The notes under the pieces are model-generated. The model saw only the letters and a list, made by a program, of their open reading frames with translations. It was not told the DNA's origin and searched no databases. Made by a program: the position numbers and the translations under genes. A stretch of DNA of 64,000 nucleotides. It comes from Neoarius graeffei. Lineage: Eukaryota; Chordata; Actinopteri; Siluriformes; Ariidae. The DNA is taken from assembly GCF_027579695.1 (NCBI RefSeq), contig NC_083569.1:71311149-71375148 (forward strand). The letters run 5' to 3'. Positions 37,117-44,330 of the stretch are shown piece by piece; within the stretch, counting starts at the first letter, position 1, and each line of letters starts with the position of its first letter.

Positions 37117-38906
37117 CCGTTCAAAGGTTTGGGGTCACCCAGACAATTTTGTGTTTTCCATTTAAAGTCACACTTTTATTTCCCACCATAAGTTGTAAAA
37201 TGAATAGAAAATATAGTCAAGCCATTTTTCTGGCCATTTTGAGCATTTAATCGACCCCACAAATGTGATGCTCCAGAAACTCAATCTGCTCAAAGGAAGG
37301 TCAGTTTTATAGCTTCTCTAAAGAGCTCAACTGTTTTCAGCTGTGCTAACATGATTGTACAAGGGTTTTCTAATCATCCATTAGCCTTCTGAGGCAATGA
37401 GCAAACACATTGTACCATTAGAACACTGGAGTGAGAGTTGCTGGAAATGGGCCTCTATACACCTATGGAGATATTGCACCAAAAACCACACATTTGCAGC
37501 TAGAATAGTCATTTAGCACATTAGCAATGTATAGAGTGGATTTCTGATTAGTTTAAAGTGATCTTCACTGAAAAGAACAGTGCTTTTCTTTCAAAAATAA
37601 GGACACTTCAAAGTGACCCCAACCTTTTGAACGGTAGTGTGTGTATATATATATATATAATTTATTGTTGTTTGGGTAAAAAAATATACTACATTAAAAC
37701 ATTAAAATGAAAACCTTGGTTAGCATTGTTCACTGTTTCTGATGTTTGGTGCAGGTTATGTTCTCGTTTGAGGCCGGGCGCCGTTGTGAATCTGGCCCAG
37801 GCAACTTCACCTTTGAGACGAAGCAGGGGAACGAGATCTTCCAGATTGTTGAGGGTGCTATTCGTGAGCAGAAGGCTCAGGCTGAAGAACAACACCATAG
37901 TTCATCATTTGACGGGGACTGTCCTGCTCTCCAACAGATCCGGGCTGCCATCGCTGAGGGAATCGCCCGGGAGGCAGATGGAGACTCTGGTGGCAGTAAA
38001 CCTGGATCTGCTGATGGAGTCATTGGCCGGAGGGAAGGAGAAAGTAAAAATCTTAAGGGTCGCTCCTTACCAGAGCCTCCAGCTCCTGTTCCAAGCACAT
38101 TGCCTCGTGGGCCAAAAACCGCACTGGACGATCAAGTGAATCTGTACTCTGAGCCTGCTGACTCAGTCCGTCTGCCCACTCTTTTGGGGGAATGTCTTTA
38201 TTCTGACCCTGTAGACAGCATTAAATCTACACCAGTGCATAACCCATGGCATCGTCCACTTGGCGATGAAGGTGGTGGCAGTACGCACGAACCTTTTTAT
38301 TCAGATCTCTATGACCGAGTGACTCTTGACCTGACCCCAAGAACAGGAGCACTGGGACTTGAATCCCGCAACAGGCATCCTACTGCAGTAACCCAGGCAG
38401 AGCATATCTATGATGAGCCTGAAGGAAGAGCAGGTCCTCCAGTAATCCAGCCAATCACCACTCTGTATGATGAGGCACGGCTGGAAAACCAGTCCTGGAA
38501 ATCCAGGGGAGTTGAAGAACCTCAGGGTCATGAAGTGACTTACAATCCAAATACAGATGACTGTGGTGTCCCTCCTTTTGGTAAGACACCTTTCCAATCA
38601 GCTATGGCCAAGTTTAAAGGTCCCAAACCCCTCCCCGCACCCAAACCAGGGAAGGGAGCACTTCCTAGGAAAGAGCCACCTCCATTGCCCCAAGGTAAAA
38701 CTGGAGCTAACCTGAACAACAATAATAGCAGCAGTATCTATTACTCTACTGGAGAAGGGTTTGGAAATGGAGGTATTAGTGGAGGAAACGTAGAGAAGCA
38801 TGCTGATATTTATAGTAAAGTGTCTAAGCATAAGACCCCAGCCACAGCATGGCACCCTGCCATGCGACCTCCAGACATCATTTATGACAACTTGGGTGAT
38901 ATCTGA
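5868..38906 (+). CDS. dok1: dok1, docking protein 1 (five coding exons, complete)
   Basis: Joining 5868-5924, 23646-23939, 27499-27589, 35856-36028 and 37755-38906 gives 1767 nt, 588 residues, no internal stop, with GT/AG at every junction (phases 0, 0, 1, 0). Domain order is PH (about residues 4-117), linker, IRS-type PTB (about 148-248), then an unstructured tail with tyrosines at 336, 354, 387, 391, 424, 443, 468, 534/535, 558 and 582. The family is a membrane-proximal adaptor: the PH domain binds phosphoinositides, the PTB domain binds NPxY-type receptor tails, and phosphorylated YxxP tyrosines recruit RasGAP, Nck or Crk SH2 domains to damp Ras-MAPK signalling. LEFF in the PH domain, [10 protein letters not shown] in the PTB domain and IYDEPEG in the tail are DOK1-like rather than DOK2/3-like; this is from memory. 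Human DOK1 also has five exons. A dok1a/dok1b distinction cannot be made here. Confidence 0.93.
6353..6725 (-). repeat. Mermaid SINE with 14-bp target duplication
   Basis: Full - strand copy flanked by CTGTCTGTCAATAT at 6339-6352 and 6726-6739, so its ends are exact. Confidence 0.93.
6740..10891. other. dok1 intron 1, no gene seen
   Basis: Mostly unique AT-rich intron. About 7900-8170 is GC-richer and promoter-like, with GCATTGTGGGA (a ZNF143/Staf-like motif) at about 7952, but no exon could be supported. Microsatellites: (AAT)n 8567-8592, (CA)n 9613-9633, (TTA)n 10268-10297. Confidence 0.5.
10892..11625 (-). mobile_element. internally deleted Tc1-like element
   Basis: Ends are TATGGCAAAAATATGTGGAC and its inverted counterpart GTTTTGGCCATA. 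The - strand between about 11560 and 11265 is the broken last third of a transposase ([11 protein letters not shown], then frameshifts, then a [16 protein letters not shown]-like stretch and [10 protein letters not shown]). A Mermaid/SINE chimera sits inside. Confidence 0.7.
10953..11255 (+). repeat. chimeric SINE: Mermaid head, different tail
   Basis: Identical in plan to Mermaid up to GACATGCAGGTTAGGTTAAC (about 11129), then switches to the GGGACGGCCTGAGGCTGAGG unit with the GATGGGTTAAATGCAGAG and AATAAAG end seen at 4199-4405 and 14885-15085. Confidence 0.75.
11626..12233. other. no gene seen
   Basis: AT-rich intronic DNA without recognisable repeats. Confidence 0.5.
12234..13842 (+). mobile_element. 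Tc1 family A element, copy 1
   Basis: 1609 bp between TA dinucleotides. Long terminal inverted repeats (about 220 bp) start CAGTGGTGCTTGAAAGTTTG. Same family as 28647-30224 and 52232-53841. Confidence 0.93.
12601..13622 (+). pseudogene. Tc1 transposase, frameshifted
   Basis: Starts [14 protein letters not shown] with the paired-type helix-turn-helix region and continues to about 13075, where one base is missing in the codons for ELFGLNEK; 1022 nt against 1023 in intact copies. The first catalytic Asp lies in RMDETKIE, the second in [10 protein letters not shown]. The third acidic residue, expected in NPIE, is Lys here (NPIKILW). Both the frameshift and this change make it inactive. Confidence 0.92.
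13929..14040 (-). repeat. Penelope-like 3' end fragment
   Basis: Diverged match to the 3' end of the Penelope-like element at 16584-18898: GACTTGCTTGAAGATTCTTG, CGTTTCACCTCTCGTCC and TCAGTTCTGTCTGACT. Confidence 0.65.
14160..14560 (-). repeat. old Mermaid-related SINE with (CATC)n end
   Basis: Diverged copy: AGCTGGAGCCAATCCCAGCT, CATTCACACTCACATTCACAC, AACCGGAGCACCCC. The (CATC)n run at 14167-14206 is its expanded tail. Confidence 0.8.
14561..14884. other. no gene seen
   Basis: Intronic AT-rich DNA. Confidence 0.5.
14885..15085 (-). repeat. SINE 3' part (same unit as 4199-4405)
   Basis: Contains AACCCATCTGAAGCAGTGAA, a (CA)n run, CAGCGCCCGGGGAGCAGTTG and GCTCAAGGGCACCTCAGCC. Confidence 0.65.
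15216..15576 (-). mobile_element. L1-type retro-insertion with 16-bp target duplication
   Basis: ACAGATATTAGTTTTT occurs at 15200-15215 and 15577-15592. The - strand reads as a 3' UTR with AATAAA and an A-run next to the left duplication, as for a 5'-truncated L1-like insertion. No ORF remains, so the clade is inferred. The right end is also A-rich. Confidence 0.6.
15593..16569. other. no gene seen
   Basis: Intron 1 DNA without clear repeat or exon signal. Confidence 0.5.
17251..17826 (+). repeat. three direct copies of a THAP first-exon cassette
   Basis: Units begin AAATTAATCCATCAACGTGT at 17251, 17456 and 17645 (lengths about 205, 189, 182). Each has TACGTCATC (CRE-like), CCGCCATATTGG (YY1-like), then a coding-like segment ending TTTCACAG/GTGAGA, a consensus 5' splice site. 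Confidence 0.88.
17373..17443 (+). pseudogene. THAP-domain first exon fragment
   Basis: In-frame reading [24 protein letters not shown] up to AG/GTGAG at 17443. C-x4-C followed by ITFHR is the start of a C2CH THAP zinc finger, and splitting after FHR is usual for THAP genes. Units 2 and 3 lack 11 bp here and carry an in-frame TAA. It may be a piece of a THAP transposase gene (P-element or Kolobok type) or a captured host exon. Confidence 0.6.
18179..18621 (-). pseudogene. GIY-YIG endonuclease domain of a Penelope-like element
   Basis: Reads [59 protein letters not shown], then a TGA stop, then [19 protein letters not shown]. The YIGET-x-R-x-x-H pattern, the ILAxExxWxxRxxKEAIxI motif and the NRGGG end are those of the Penelope C-terminal endonuclease. 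The internal stop sits where CGA (Arg) is expected, as after CpG decay. The reverse transcriptase part is absent (5' truncation). Confidence 0.82.
18913..19142. other. no gene seen
   Basis: AT-rich spacer with a short (TG)n at 19128-19141. Confidence 0.4.
19375..19603 (-). pseudogene. Tc1 family B transposase, C-terminal part
   Basis: Resumes [20 protein letters not shown], keeping the catalytic Glu, and ends NHGGHTKY before TAG. Separated from its N-terminal part only by the element at 19607-20587 and its 3-bp duplication. Confidence 0.85.
19607..20587 (-). mobile_element. TIR element family 'CAGTGCG', copy 1
   Basis: 981 bp flanked by ACT (19604-19606 and 20588-20590). Perfect 20-bp ends CAGTGCGTTTACATGCACAT. 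Inside: several GAGCTAC or TAGCTCGATT motifs near each end, a (TG)n at 19996-20042 and an 87-bp sub-repeat at 20270-20356. No transposase ORF. Second copy at 30801-31817. Confidence 0.85.
20588..21378 (-). pseudogene. Tc1 family B transposase, N-terminal and middle part
   Basis: Begins inside the first helix-turn-helix ([20 protein letters not shown]), since the first roughly 10 codons are replaced by the inverted 3' end. Has the GRPR-like PGHP hook, the first Asp in [11 protein letters not shown] and the second in [10 protein letters not shown], then is cut by the nested element after VKV. Continues at 19603-19375. Confidence 0.85.
21372..21526 (+). pseudogene. inverted duplicate of the Tc1 transposase 3' end
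   Basis: Reads [40 protein letters not shown] to NHGGHTKY on the + strand, matching 19375-19553 on the - strand with few changes. Confidence 0.82.
21768..22318. mobile_element. MITE family 2, copy 1
   Basis: Inverted ends TACAGTACTGTGTAAAAGTC and its partner at 22300-22318. Related copies at 36543-37048 and 57633-58138. No coding region. Confidence 0.75.
22319..23645. other. end of dok1 intron 1, no gene seen
   Basis: AT-rich unique DNA with (ATT)n at 22619-22650 and a 58-bp (AC)n at 23044-23101. The exon 2 acceptor is at 23645. Confidence 0.5.
23646..23939 (+). CDS. dok1: dok1 coding exon 2 (rest of PH domain)
   Basis: 98 codons, phase 0 at both ends. Acceptor TTTTCAG ends at 23645 and donor GTGAGA starts at 23940. 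Begins [13 protein letters not shown], contains ARLEFFD, and ends [12 protein letters not shown] with the tryptophan of the final PH helix. Three prime bases match ordinary coding composition, unlike the AT-rich intron around it. Confidence 0.92.
24648..25019 (-). repeat. Mermaid SINE in the left palindrome arm
   Basis: Full copy flanked by ACATTGCATTACAT at 24634-24647 and 25020-25033. The right arm lacks it, so it came after the palindrome formed. Confidence 0.94.
25516..26646 (-). mobile_element. ISL2EU-like element in the right palindrome arm
   Basis: Absent from the left arm. Inverted ends AGAGGATTTCGAC and AGAGGTTTTCGAC. Flanks can be read as an AT duplication, or as ATAGGCC if the other arm is taken as the empty site. 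Contains a 290-bp internal hairpin (about 25585-25872) and an exon resembling the N-terminal region of YqaJ-nuclease proteins of ISL2EU elements. Superfamily call is inference. Confidence 0.6.
26121..26389 (-). pseudogene. exon of an ISL2EU/YqaJ-type element protein
   Basis: Bounded by acceptor ACCTGCAG and donor GTAACA. Reads [19 protein letters not shown], a linker, then [28 protein letters not shown] and [14 protein letters not shown]. The RYLxKL...DxY.LPP...P.......DLYxYL pattern occurs at the start of fish YqaJ-domain proteins linked to ISL2EU transposons (from memory). A related broken copy is at 55191-55455. Confidence 0.55.
26999..27204. mobile_element. TTAA-flanked MITE (piggyBac/Kolobok type)
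   Basis: 206 bp between TTAA at 26995-26998 and 27205-27208. Inverted ends CCTCCTAAGGCCC and CCTCCTAGGGCTTA. No ORF. Confidence 0.65.
27423..27456 (+). repeat. (CT)n microsatellite in the dok1 exon 3 acceptor region
   Basis: Pure CT run 43 bp before the exon 3 start; part of an extended pyrimidine tract. Confidence 0.9.
27499..27589 (+). CDS. dok1: dok1 coding exon 3 (PH-PTB linker)
   Basis: 91 nt read as [13 protein letters not shown]... to [12 protein letters not shown], ending with one base of a split codon before a GTAACT donor at 27590. The LxMxENxxYY stretch matches the linker just before the PTB domain in DOK1. The acceptor tract is a (CT)n microsatellite (27423-27456) followed by a TTTCTTTTTCTTTCAG tract. 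Confidence 0.88.
28647..30224 (-). mobile_element. Tc1 family A element, copy 2
   Basis: 1578 bp; TA before the left end, TT (mutated) after the right. Same long inverted repeats as 12234-13842. Inserted in the LINE. Confidence 0.93.
28866..29888 (-). CDS. Tc1 transposase, full-length ORF, catalytic Glu lost
   Basis: 340 residues from [14 protein letters not shown] to HTRY. N-terminal paired-like DNA-binding region (residues 1-110, with GRPTK hook), then the DDE domain: first Asp in [11 protein letters not shown], second in [10 protein letters not shown], and at the third position NPVKMLW with Lys instead of Glu. The reading frame is open but the enzyme should be dead. It cuts and pastes Tc1 DNA at TA sites in active relatives. 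A longer in-frame start exists 15 nt upstream, but MARTKE is the family start. Confidence 0.9.
   Translation of the reverse strand: MARTKEIAEDLRKSVVDAHLAGKGYKTISKEFGLHQSTVRQTVYKCRKFKTIVTLPRSGRPTKITPRARRVIVGEVTKDPRVTSKQPKASLTLANVNVHESTIRRTLNDNGVHGRIVRKKPLLSKKNITAHLQFAKDHVDKPEGYWKNVLWTDETKIELFGLNEKHYVWRKENTAFQHKNLIPSVKHGGGSIMVWACFAASGPERLAIIDGTMNSELYQRILKENVRTSVREPNLKRRWVMQQDNDPKHTSRSTKEWLKKNKVNVLEWPSQSPDLNPVKMLWKDLKRAVHVRKPTNIPELKLCCTEERAKIPPSRCAGLINSYRKRLVAVIAAQGGHTRY
30262..30637 (+). repeat. Mermaid SINE, full length, in the LINE
   Basis: Begins GGGCGGCACGGTGGTGTAGTGG and ends (GATGA)n. The flanks AAGACGGGCT and AAGACAGGGGCT are an imperfect target duplication. Confidence 0.9.
30801..31817 (+). 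mobile_element. TIR element family 'CAGTGCG', copy 2
   Basis: 1017 bp flanked by AGT (30798-30800 and 31818-31820); inverse orientation to 19607-20587 and colinear with it throughout, with (CA)n at 31357-31386 and the sub-repeat at 31029-31119. Inserted in the LINE. Confidence 0.88.
32131..33530. other. dok1 intron 3, no gene seen
   Basis: Unique intronic DNA with short CT and GT runs (32477-32499, 32670-32706). No exon could be supported. Confidence 0.5.
33531..34608 (+). repeat. Mermaid SINE split by a TIR element
   Basis: Halves 33531-33766 and 34471-34608 rejoin exactly at TGTCTAT/TATGTGTCAGCC when the insert is removed. Confidence 0.92.
33767..34470. mobile_element. non-autonomous TIR element inside a Mermaid SINE
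   Basis: 704 bp with TAT on both sides. Ends share TTTAYATTAGACCGTATC about 8 bp in. GC-rich centre with CG-rich promoter-like parts around 34190-34380, no intact ORF. Confidence 0.8.
34871..35681 (-). mobile_element. hairpin-ended element with recombinase-gene fragment
   Basis: Left end is a 135-bp palindrome (34871-35005, arms TATATCAGATATATTCCATT); right end another palindrome (35548-35681, arms AAGATATGAAGTTTATCTTC). Between them, a - strand coding remnant at 35024-35136. Related pieces at 50738-51885, 53884-54390, 54402-54455 and 56458-56541. Confidence 0.65.
35024..35136 (-). pseudogene. Crypton/KIAA1958-like N-terminal fragment
   Basis: Reads KDALNT, a stop, then [20 protein letters not shown] and [11 protein letters not shown]. 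The KDAxNTxKATKxSxxxxRxYLxEK pattern is that of fish DUF3504/KIAA1958-like proteins related to Crypton tyrosine recombinases (from memory). The catalytic domain is not present. Confidence 0.5.
35856..36028 (+). CDS. dok1: dok1 coding exon 4 (N-terminal half of PTB domain)
   Basis: 173 nt; the first two bases complete the codon split from exon 3 (valine 148). Reads [20 protein letters not shown] then a lysine-rich loop and [14 protein letters not shown], the core of an IRS-type PTB domain, ending phase 0 at a GTGAGT donor. The arginine pair in LLRRYGRD lies where DOK-family PTB domains contact phosphotyrosine (family knowledge). Confidence 0.93.
36029..36542. other. dok1 intron 4, no gene seen
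   Basis: Unique DNA, with a G-rich run at 36347-36361. Confidence 0.5.
36543..37048. mobile_element. MITE family 2, copy 2
   Basis: Ends TACAGTACTGTGCACATGTA and GACTTTTGTACACTATA; internal match to 21768-22318 in inverse orientation. Confidence 0.72.
37049..37102. repeat. (AT)n microsatellite
   Basis: About 52 bp of TA repeat between two MITEs. Confidence 0.95.
37112..37639 (+). mobile_element. Tc1-type MITE, family 1 copy 2
   Basis: Same 520-bp element as 413-933. Both sides are (AC)/(AT) microsatellite, so the TA duplication is hidden in repeats. Confidence 0.9.
37755..38906 (+). CDS. dok1: dok1 coding exon 5 (end of PTB domain and tyrosine-rich tail)
   Basis: 384 codons including the TGA stop at 38904. 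[11 protein letters not shown] and the following strand and helix to about residue 248 close the PTB domain. The tail holds LYSEP (Y336), LYSDP (Y354), FYSDLYD (Y387/Y391), IYDEPEG (Y424), LYDEA (Y443), TYNPN (Y468), IYYS, IYSKV (Y558) and a C-terminal IIYDNL (Y582), plus proline-rich stretches [10 protein letters not shown] and PPPLPQGK that could bind SH3 domains. A single large last exon is usual for DOK1. Confidence 0.94.
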   Translation, partial: VMFSFEAGRRCESGPGNFTFETKQGNEIFQIVEGAIREQKAQAEEQHHSSSFDGDCPALQQIRAAIAEGIAREADGDSGGSKPGSADGVIGRREGESKNLKGRSLPEPPAPVPSTLPRGPKTALDDQVNLYSEPADSVRLPTLLGECLYSDPVDSIKSTPVHNPWHRPLGDEGGGSTHEPFYSDLYDRVTLDLTPRTGALGLESRNRHPTAVTQAEHIYDEPEGRAGPPVIQPITTLYDEARLENQSWKSRGVEEPQGHEVTYNPNTDDCGVPPFGKTPFQSAMAKFKGPKPLPAPKPGKGALPRKEPPPLPQGKTGANLNNNNSSSIYYSTGEGFGNGGISGGNVEKHADIYSKVSKHKTPATAWHPAMRPPDIIYDNLGDI

Positions 38907-39545
38907 TTTGATCCTACATTCCTTTTCCAGCAGTCAAAATGTGCTCTGGTGTCTTTAGAAACTAATTTCTAAATGATCACATGCTTTCTGGGGTCTTGTT
39001 CCAGGGCCACTGTAATATTTGGGATTACTACAGTAACTGGAAAACAGAATAAGTGTGCAGGTTAGTGTCATATATGACTGGCGTCATAGACAATGCACTG
39101 TGATCAATTATCAGTGACAGTTCTTTTCCTTTATGAAGGACAATGAAACTACATATTTTGCAAAATTTAAATGTGCTCTCTAAAACACGTTCTTGTATGT
39201 GGGTTACCCACATGGTCTTTATACTATGTCAATTTTGCACATATTTTACCAGTTTCTCCTTCTTAGTGAATCATACTGAGTCTGTGACTTGTATATTAGA
39301 GGCTGCCAAGCCCTTAAATAACAGAAATTGGAACTTCTAGACGAGGGAATCTGGCGTTGTGTTAAAATGCCAATTCGCCTCGGATGCTCAAAGATGATGG
39401 ACTGTATGGACAATCAATGAACACATCTACATTTTTTTTCTATTGAGATTTTAAATGTAGCAATTTACTAATCATCTGCTATGTGTATGTGTGGGAGTAA
39501 GTCAAAAACAGCTGTGCTGTTGATATATGATAATAATAAAAGATT
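38907..39545 (+). other. dok1: dok1 3' UTR with candidate poly(A) signal
   Basis: Non-repeat sequence follows the stop codon. A canonical AATAAA lies at 39535-39540 on the gene strand, giving a 3' UTR of about 650 nt. The true cleavage site is inferred. Confidence 0.5.
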
Positions 39546-40393
39546 TTTCAGAATCTCCTACCACTTTCTATTTCAAGAAATGTCTGTTTGTCTTAAAACT
39601 GGTTTTGTTGTCATCTTAGGAGAGAACAAATACGGGAAGTCATCCCAAATACTTCTGGGGTTTTTTCCCCCCCTTTCTCACCAACCCCCTATTTACTCCC
39701 TTATTCTGTCCTCCTGAAACGGCTATTGAGGAATGCCAGAAAAGATAAAACACAGCCTGATGCACAGTGAATCTTAACCAGCTGTACAAAAAGGGCTTTA
39801 ATTTAAATGGCTAAAATGCTGGCTAAGTTAATCGGTGTCTGCCTGGCTCTATCTGAAGGTACAGGCTGTTCCTAGTCCTGTTTTTTTTTTCTCTCATTCA
39901 CCCCTTCACTCTTTCCTTTTCATTCTCCCCTCCTCTGTGTTTTCTTCCACTGTCTGAAAGTATTTCTTCAATGACCACCCTCTTGGCCTGCCAGAATCTG
40001 ATCTATTCATCACATTGTGCTGCATTTTTAACATGCTGCTTTCTTTAGCTAAAAAGCAGGCAGTACCATGCCCATATTTCTTGGAGATTTAAAAAAAAAA
40101 ACCCCTCAAAAACATTTTGGTCCATTCTATAAAAGTACCAAATGACTCCCTTGAAATTAGTCTGTGCTTACTGAAAGTATTACATATACCTCTTTTTGCT
40201 TCCTATAAATATTCCCAGCAAAAGTTGACATGTTTTTGTGAGCTGTTTGTCAGGAGATGTTTTTGAGAGAGGACTATATTAGTGCAGGGGCTTCAAAGTT
40301 TGGGAGAATAGCAGGGTACAAATAATTTACAGCAGGGTGCAAAATGGTAAAATGTCTGCCAGCGGCAGACATAATGCACGCAAAGCGTGCAGG

Positions 40394-40396
<3 letters not shown>
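39546..40396. other. intergenic, no gene seen
   Basis: Unique AT-rich DNA downstream of dok1. Confidence 0.5.

Positions 40397-40463
<67 letters not shown>
40397..40463. repeat. (GATA)n microsatellite
   Basis: About 16 GATA units. Confidence 0.95.
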
Positions 40464-40465
<2 letters not shown>

Positions 40466-41127
40466 TGCAAGTACGAATTTTTCATGGGGCGGGATGGTTT
40501 GGAACAGGCCATCTAAAATTGGGATAACATTTACCCGGGACGGGTATTTGAGGCGGGTCGTCTAGCTTAAGCGTGATTAGCGTTGTTACGCATGCCAGTG
40601 TTTCCCACAGAAATTTTGGAGACTATGGAGGAGGCGCGGGGGTTGTTTAAAATTGAGTGATATGTTAAATATTAAGTTATTACTGAAAAACTATTGATTA
40701 AAAAAACAGACACTGAGAAATGGTCCTATAAACAACTTTACCAATATAAAAGATTACCAGGACTACAAAAATGCAGAAAAATAGGCTTTACTTATCCAAA
40801 TGCACCTGTTGGTTCAAAAGTTAAAGTGCAGAGAACCTCACAGCACAACATGAAGTTACCTTAAAATATAATATAAATGCCTCAGCTTTCATGTAAGAAA
40901 AAAAAACTATTAATACTAGTACTGTGTGCAGGCAGTTTCTCCTGAAGACTAAATTAAACAATAATTATACACTAATAAAATAAATGGCTCAGGCTTCATA
41001 GAAGAAAAAAACAATTTGAACAGAATCTCACAGTATGATGCTGAAGCTGCCTAAACAGTGGAGAATAAAATACCATTTTGGCAAAAATGTTGGCATCCAT
41101 TAATTTCTTGTATTAAGTAAAAAAATA
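40464..41127. other. intergenic, possible old repeat
   Basis: Contains GTGTTTCCCACAGAAAT at about 40600, common at the ends of fish DNA repeats, but limits cannot be drawn. Confidence 0.35.
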
Positions 41128-41235
41128 TGTTGCCAGATACTGCTGACGTTTTACAGCCCAAAATATGTTCAAAACCCGCCAAAATGCACTTAAAACCGCC
41201 CAAATTGGGCGGGAAAACGCGCAATCTGGCAACAC
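41128..41235. repeat. short palindromic TIR repeat (GTTGCCAGAT)
   Basis: Ends TGTTGCCAGATACTG and GCAATCTGGCAACA are inverted. The same module is embedded in both CAGTGCG elements (20270-20356, 31029-31119). Confidence 0.7.
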
Positions 41236-41466
41236 AGGCGGCAGTAATGGCTGCACTCGTGTCGAGGATGTAAACACAGTTGATGCAGCAATGGACATAC
41301 ATGACATAGTGGATGTAATTTACATTCACAACTTTTTTTGCTGTCAGAAATATTTAATATTAAATTTTGTGACTCGACTGACAATAGCCGGCGGCATAAC
41401 AAGCCATAGCCGGCGATTTGCTGCCGGTGACCGGCTACTTTTGAGACCGCTGTTAGTGGTGATCAT

Positions 41467-41720
41467 TCATTCATATTTAGTAACCTGATCAGGGTCACAG
41501 TGGCTTCCACCGGAGCCTATCCCGGGAACACTGGGCATGAGGCGGGAATACAACCTGGTCATGCCATGCACATTCACACACTAAAGGTAATATAGCATAG
41601 CCAATCCATCAACTGGCACGTTTCTGGGAGGTGCAAAGAGAACTCACGCGGGGACACACAGTAACCTGAGCTCAGAGTCGAACTGGGAACCCTGGAGCTG
41701 TGGAGTCATTAAGGTGCCAT
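41467..41720 (-). repeat. old SINE, Mermaid-related
   Basis: Retains GGAGCCTATCCCGGGAACAC, a CACATTCACACACTAAA block and GTCGAACTGGGAACC on the same plan as Mermaid, strongly diverged. Confidence 0.6.
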
Positions 41721-43861
41721 TAAAGTCATTACAATTCCCAATCCTTTTAGCCACATTTTTAAAAGTACCACAAAAGCAAAGTTAACACGTGGCCATACTG
41801 TGACCATAATAACATGTATATATAATTTCCTATAGCTTAAGACATATCTTGGTTCTGTTATTCCATTTGGATCAAATAAATATGTTGGCATTTTTTAAAA
41901 CCAGCTAACTCGGATTGCTTTTTTTTTTTAAATTAGAGGCCAGAAGTATAAGAGTGCGTCATTGTGACCAAAAATAACTGTCTCCACAATTCCCTTGGGA
42001 AATGAAAGTACAATACCTTCTGCCATCTTTGCATATGTTAGAAAAACAAGATATCTAACCACACATGCTTTCAGTAATGTTAAATTAGTGACCTTTTTCA
42101 ATGGCATTAGCATCAATATTGGCATTTCCCAGTCTATAAAAAGGGTTGCACAGGGGATGTATTTCTCCTCTTCTTTGACTTCTCCTTTCTAGAATGTACA
42201 GTTTCTGTTTTCATTCCACCCCCTTCTGTATGCCTGAATAACCGTAAGGAGGGTTTAAAAAAAAAAAAAAAAAAACAGAAGTGTGCCCTTGCTCTCTGAA
42301 TTGTACTGCAGAAGTACATGAAAATGGTTATCGTAGTCAAATTATATTTTGAATATTAAACTGTTTCTAATCTTTTATTTCAACTCGGATATTTAATTGA
42401 CTCCATATGGTTATTAATTTGTAAATAAAACATATCGCACATGGCATGATGGACACTGGTGAGGGACAACGATGGTGACAAAAATGCTTGAGAAACAGTA
42501 ATCATAAATCTAGAGCCTGAGCGTTAACTTGGTCACGAATGAGTTACTATAAATCACTGTGTTTGCCCTAGTCAACGACTTGCTTCATAAAGAACTAAAT
42601 AAACCTTATATAACAATAGTCAAGATATGTAGAGGGTTCATATTACACATATTTTGTAATAAGCCATCGTCGTGATAGGACATTCTGCAAGTGAAAACAG
42701 GAAAGCTGGAAAACCTACTTCATGAAAAATCTATGTTACTGCCAGAAACTAATCATTCCTATTTATGGAAACGGGATCAGTCTTTCTAGTCCCTGCCAGA
42801 CCCTGTCTCTGCTTTCCACACACATCATGACAAAATGTTCTTTGTAGATGAACTATGCAGGACTGTTTGTGTGAAAGTTAAACAAAACTGCGCAGACCGG
42901 GGCAAAATTCCATCAACACACATATTTACTGGCTTTGAAATATTAGGTATTAAACAAGTTACATTCAGATAATAATATTACTCTTTAATGAAAACAAAAC
43001 AAACTGAACGGCAACTAGTATCAAGAAAGAAGCATTAATGCACTGACATCCTTTCCTTAATGCTGTGGTATGCGAGAGGAAGCTCTTTATTGTAAGGCAA
43101 CAGATTCTTAAAATCAAACACATTTGCATGCCTGTTGTTCATGTGGCTAGACATATTGTCTCAATTTCTGCGAGTGCTTCGTAAAATTTGTTGAACTTCG
43201 TCTATGGGGGAAAAGGTTGCGTGGACTTCAATTTGGAGTCTAAATAACACTTCACAGACGTTACAAATCCACATGCTATCTGGCCCAGGAGAGAACATGT
43301 GCTCACGCCATTAGGTAGACTCAGATGTGAAAGAACTCCGGGCAAAACCTTCAAGTAATACAATCAGAAAATCCCTCCTTTTAAACGTTGAAATCCTTTT
43401 TAAAATAATATATGGAACAGGAAACCAATAACAAGAACATTTTTAAAAAAATGCTTCTCATTTGCGATGGGTTTTGCATAATGTCTAACCCCAAAATGAG
43501 GTCATAGTGACATTGGTGTAGGCGGCGCTGAGTGGGTGGAATAGCGGAAATGTTAATGAAGCAGCACTGATGGGCCTCAGTCAGACAGTGGCATTGAGTA
43601 ATGCCATGGCCTTGACACCACTTCAGTTCCAGAAATCTTTTCACTCCCTTTTGTACCCTCAAAACTACAATGCTACATAGCATTACACTAAAGAATCTCT
43701 CTCTCACAACTGAACATAGTTCTCTCTCGTTTTCAGCACAACACGCTCTCATTGTGGCTTCAGGCTGAATTTCTCTTCAGCTGCGTTGTGTGTGTGTGTG
43801 TTGTAGTGCAGGATGGAGCTGAATGCAACTACAACATGATATGCTCTTATGTACCGCTTAG

Positions 43862-43865
<4 letters not shown>
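41721..43865. other. intergenic, no gene seen
   Basis: The longest low-repeat stretch outside exons. Open frames here (for example - strand 43381-43752) have no family match I know and no splice context. Confidence 0.45.

Positions 43866-43910
<45 letters not shown>
43866..43910. repeat. (AT)n microsatellite
   Basis: Pure TA repeat next to TG/CA runs and a SINE. Confidence 0.95.
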
Positions 43911-43912
<2 letters not shown>

Positions 43913-43991
43913 TCACACATACACATACATATGTGTGTGTATATAGATTTTTGTGTATGTGTAATATATATAATATACATACACGTGTATA

Positions 43992-44330
43992 TATCCATCC
44001 ATTATCTGTAGCCGCAGGCAAGCTGGAGCCTATCCCAGCTGACTACGGGCGAAAGGCGGGGTACACCAGGTCATCACAGGGCTGACACATAGACACAGAC
44101 AACCATTCACACTCACATTCACACCTACGCTCAATTTAGAGTCACCAGTTAACCTAACCTGCATGTCTTTGGACTGTGGGGGAAACCGGAGCACCCGGAG
44201 GAAACCCACGCGGACACGGGGAGAACATGCAAACTCCGCACAGAAAGGCCCTCGCCAGCCGCGGGGCTCGAACCCGGACCTTCTTCCTGTGAGGTAACAG
44301 TGCTAACCACTACACCACCGTGCCACCCCT
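43992..44330 (-). repeat. Mermaid SINE
   Basis: Near full copy with (ATCC) end; small deletions in the tail. Confidence 0.9.

Noticed and set aside
43381-43752. 123-residue - strand frame in the intergenic region
   Set aside because: No recognisable motif, no promoter or splice context; probably chance in a low-stop stretch.
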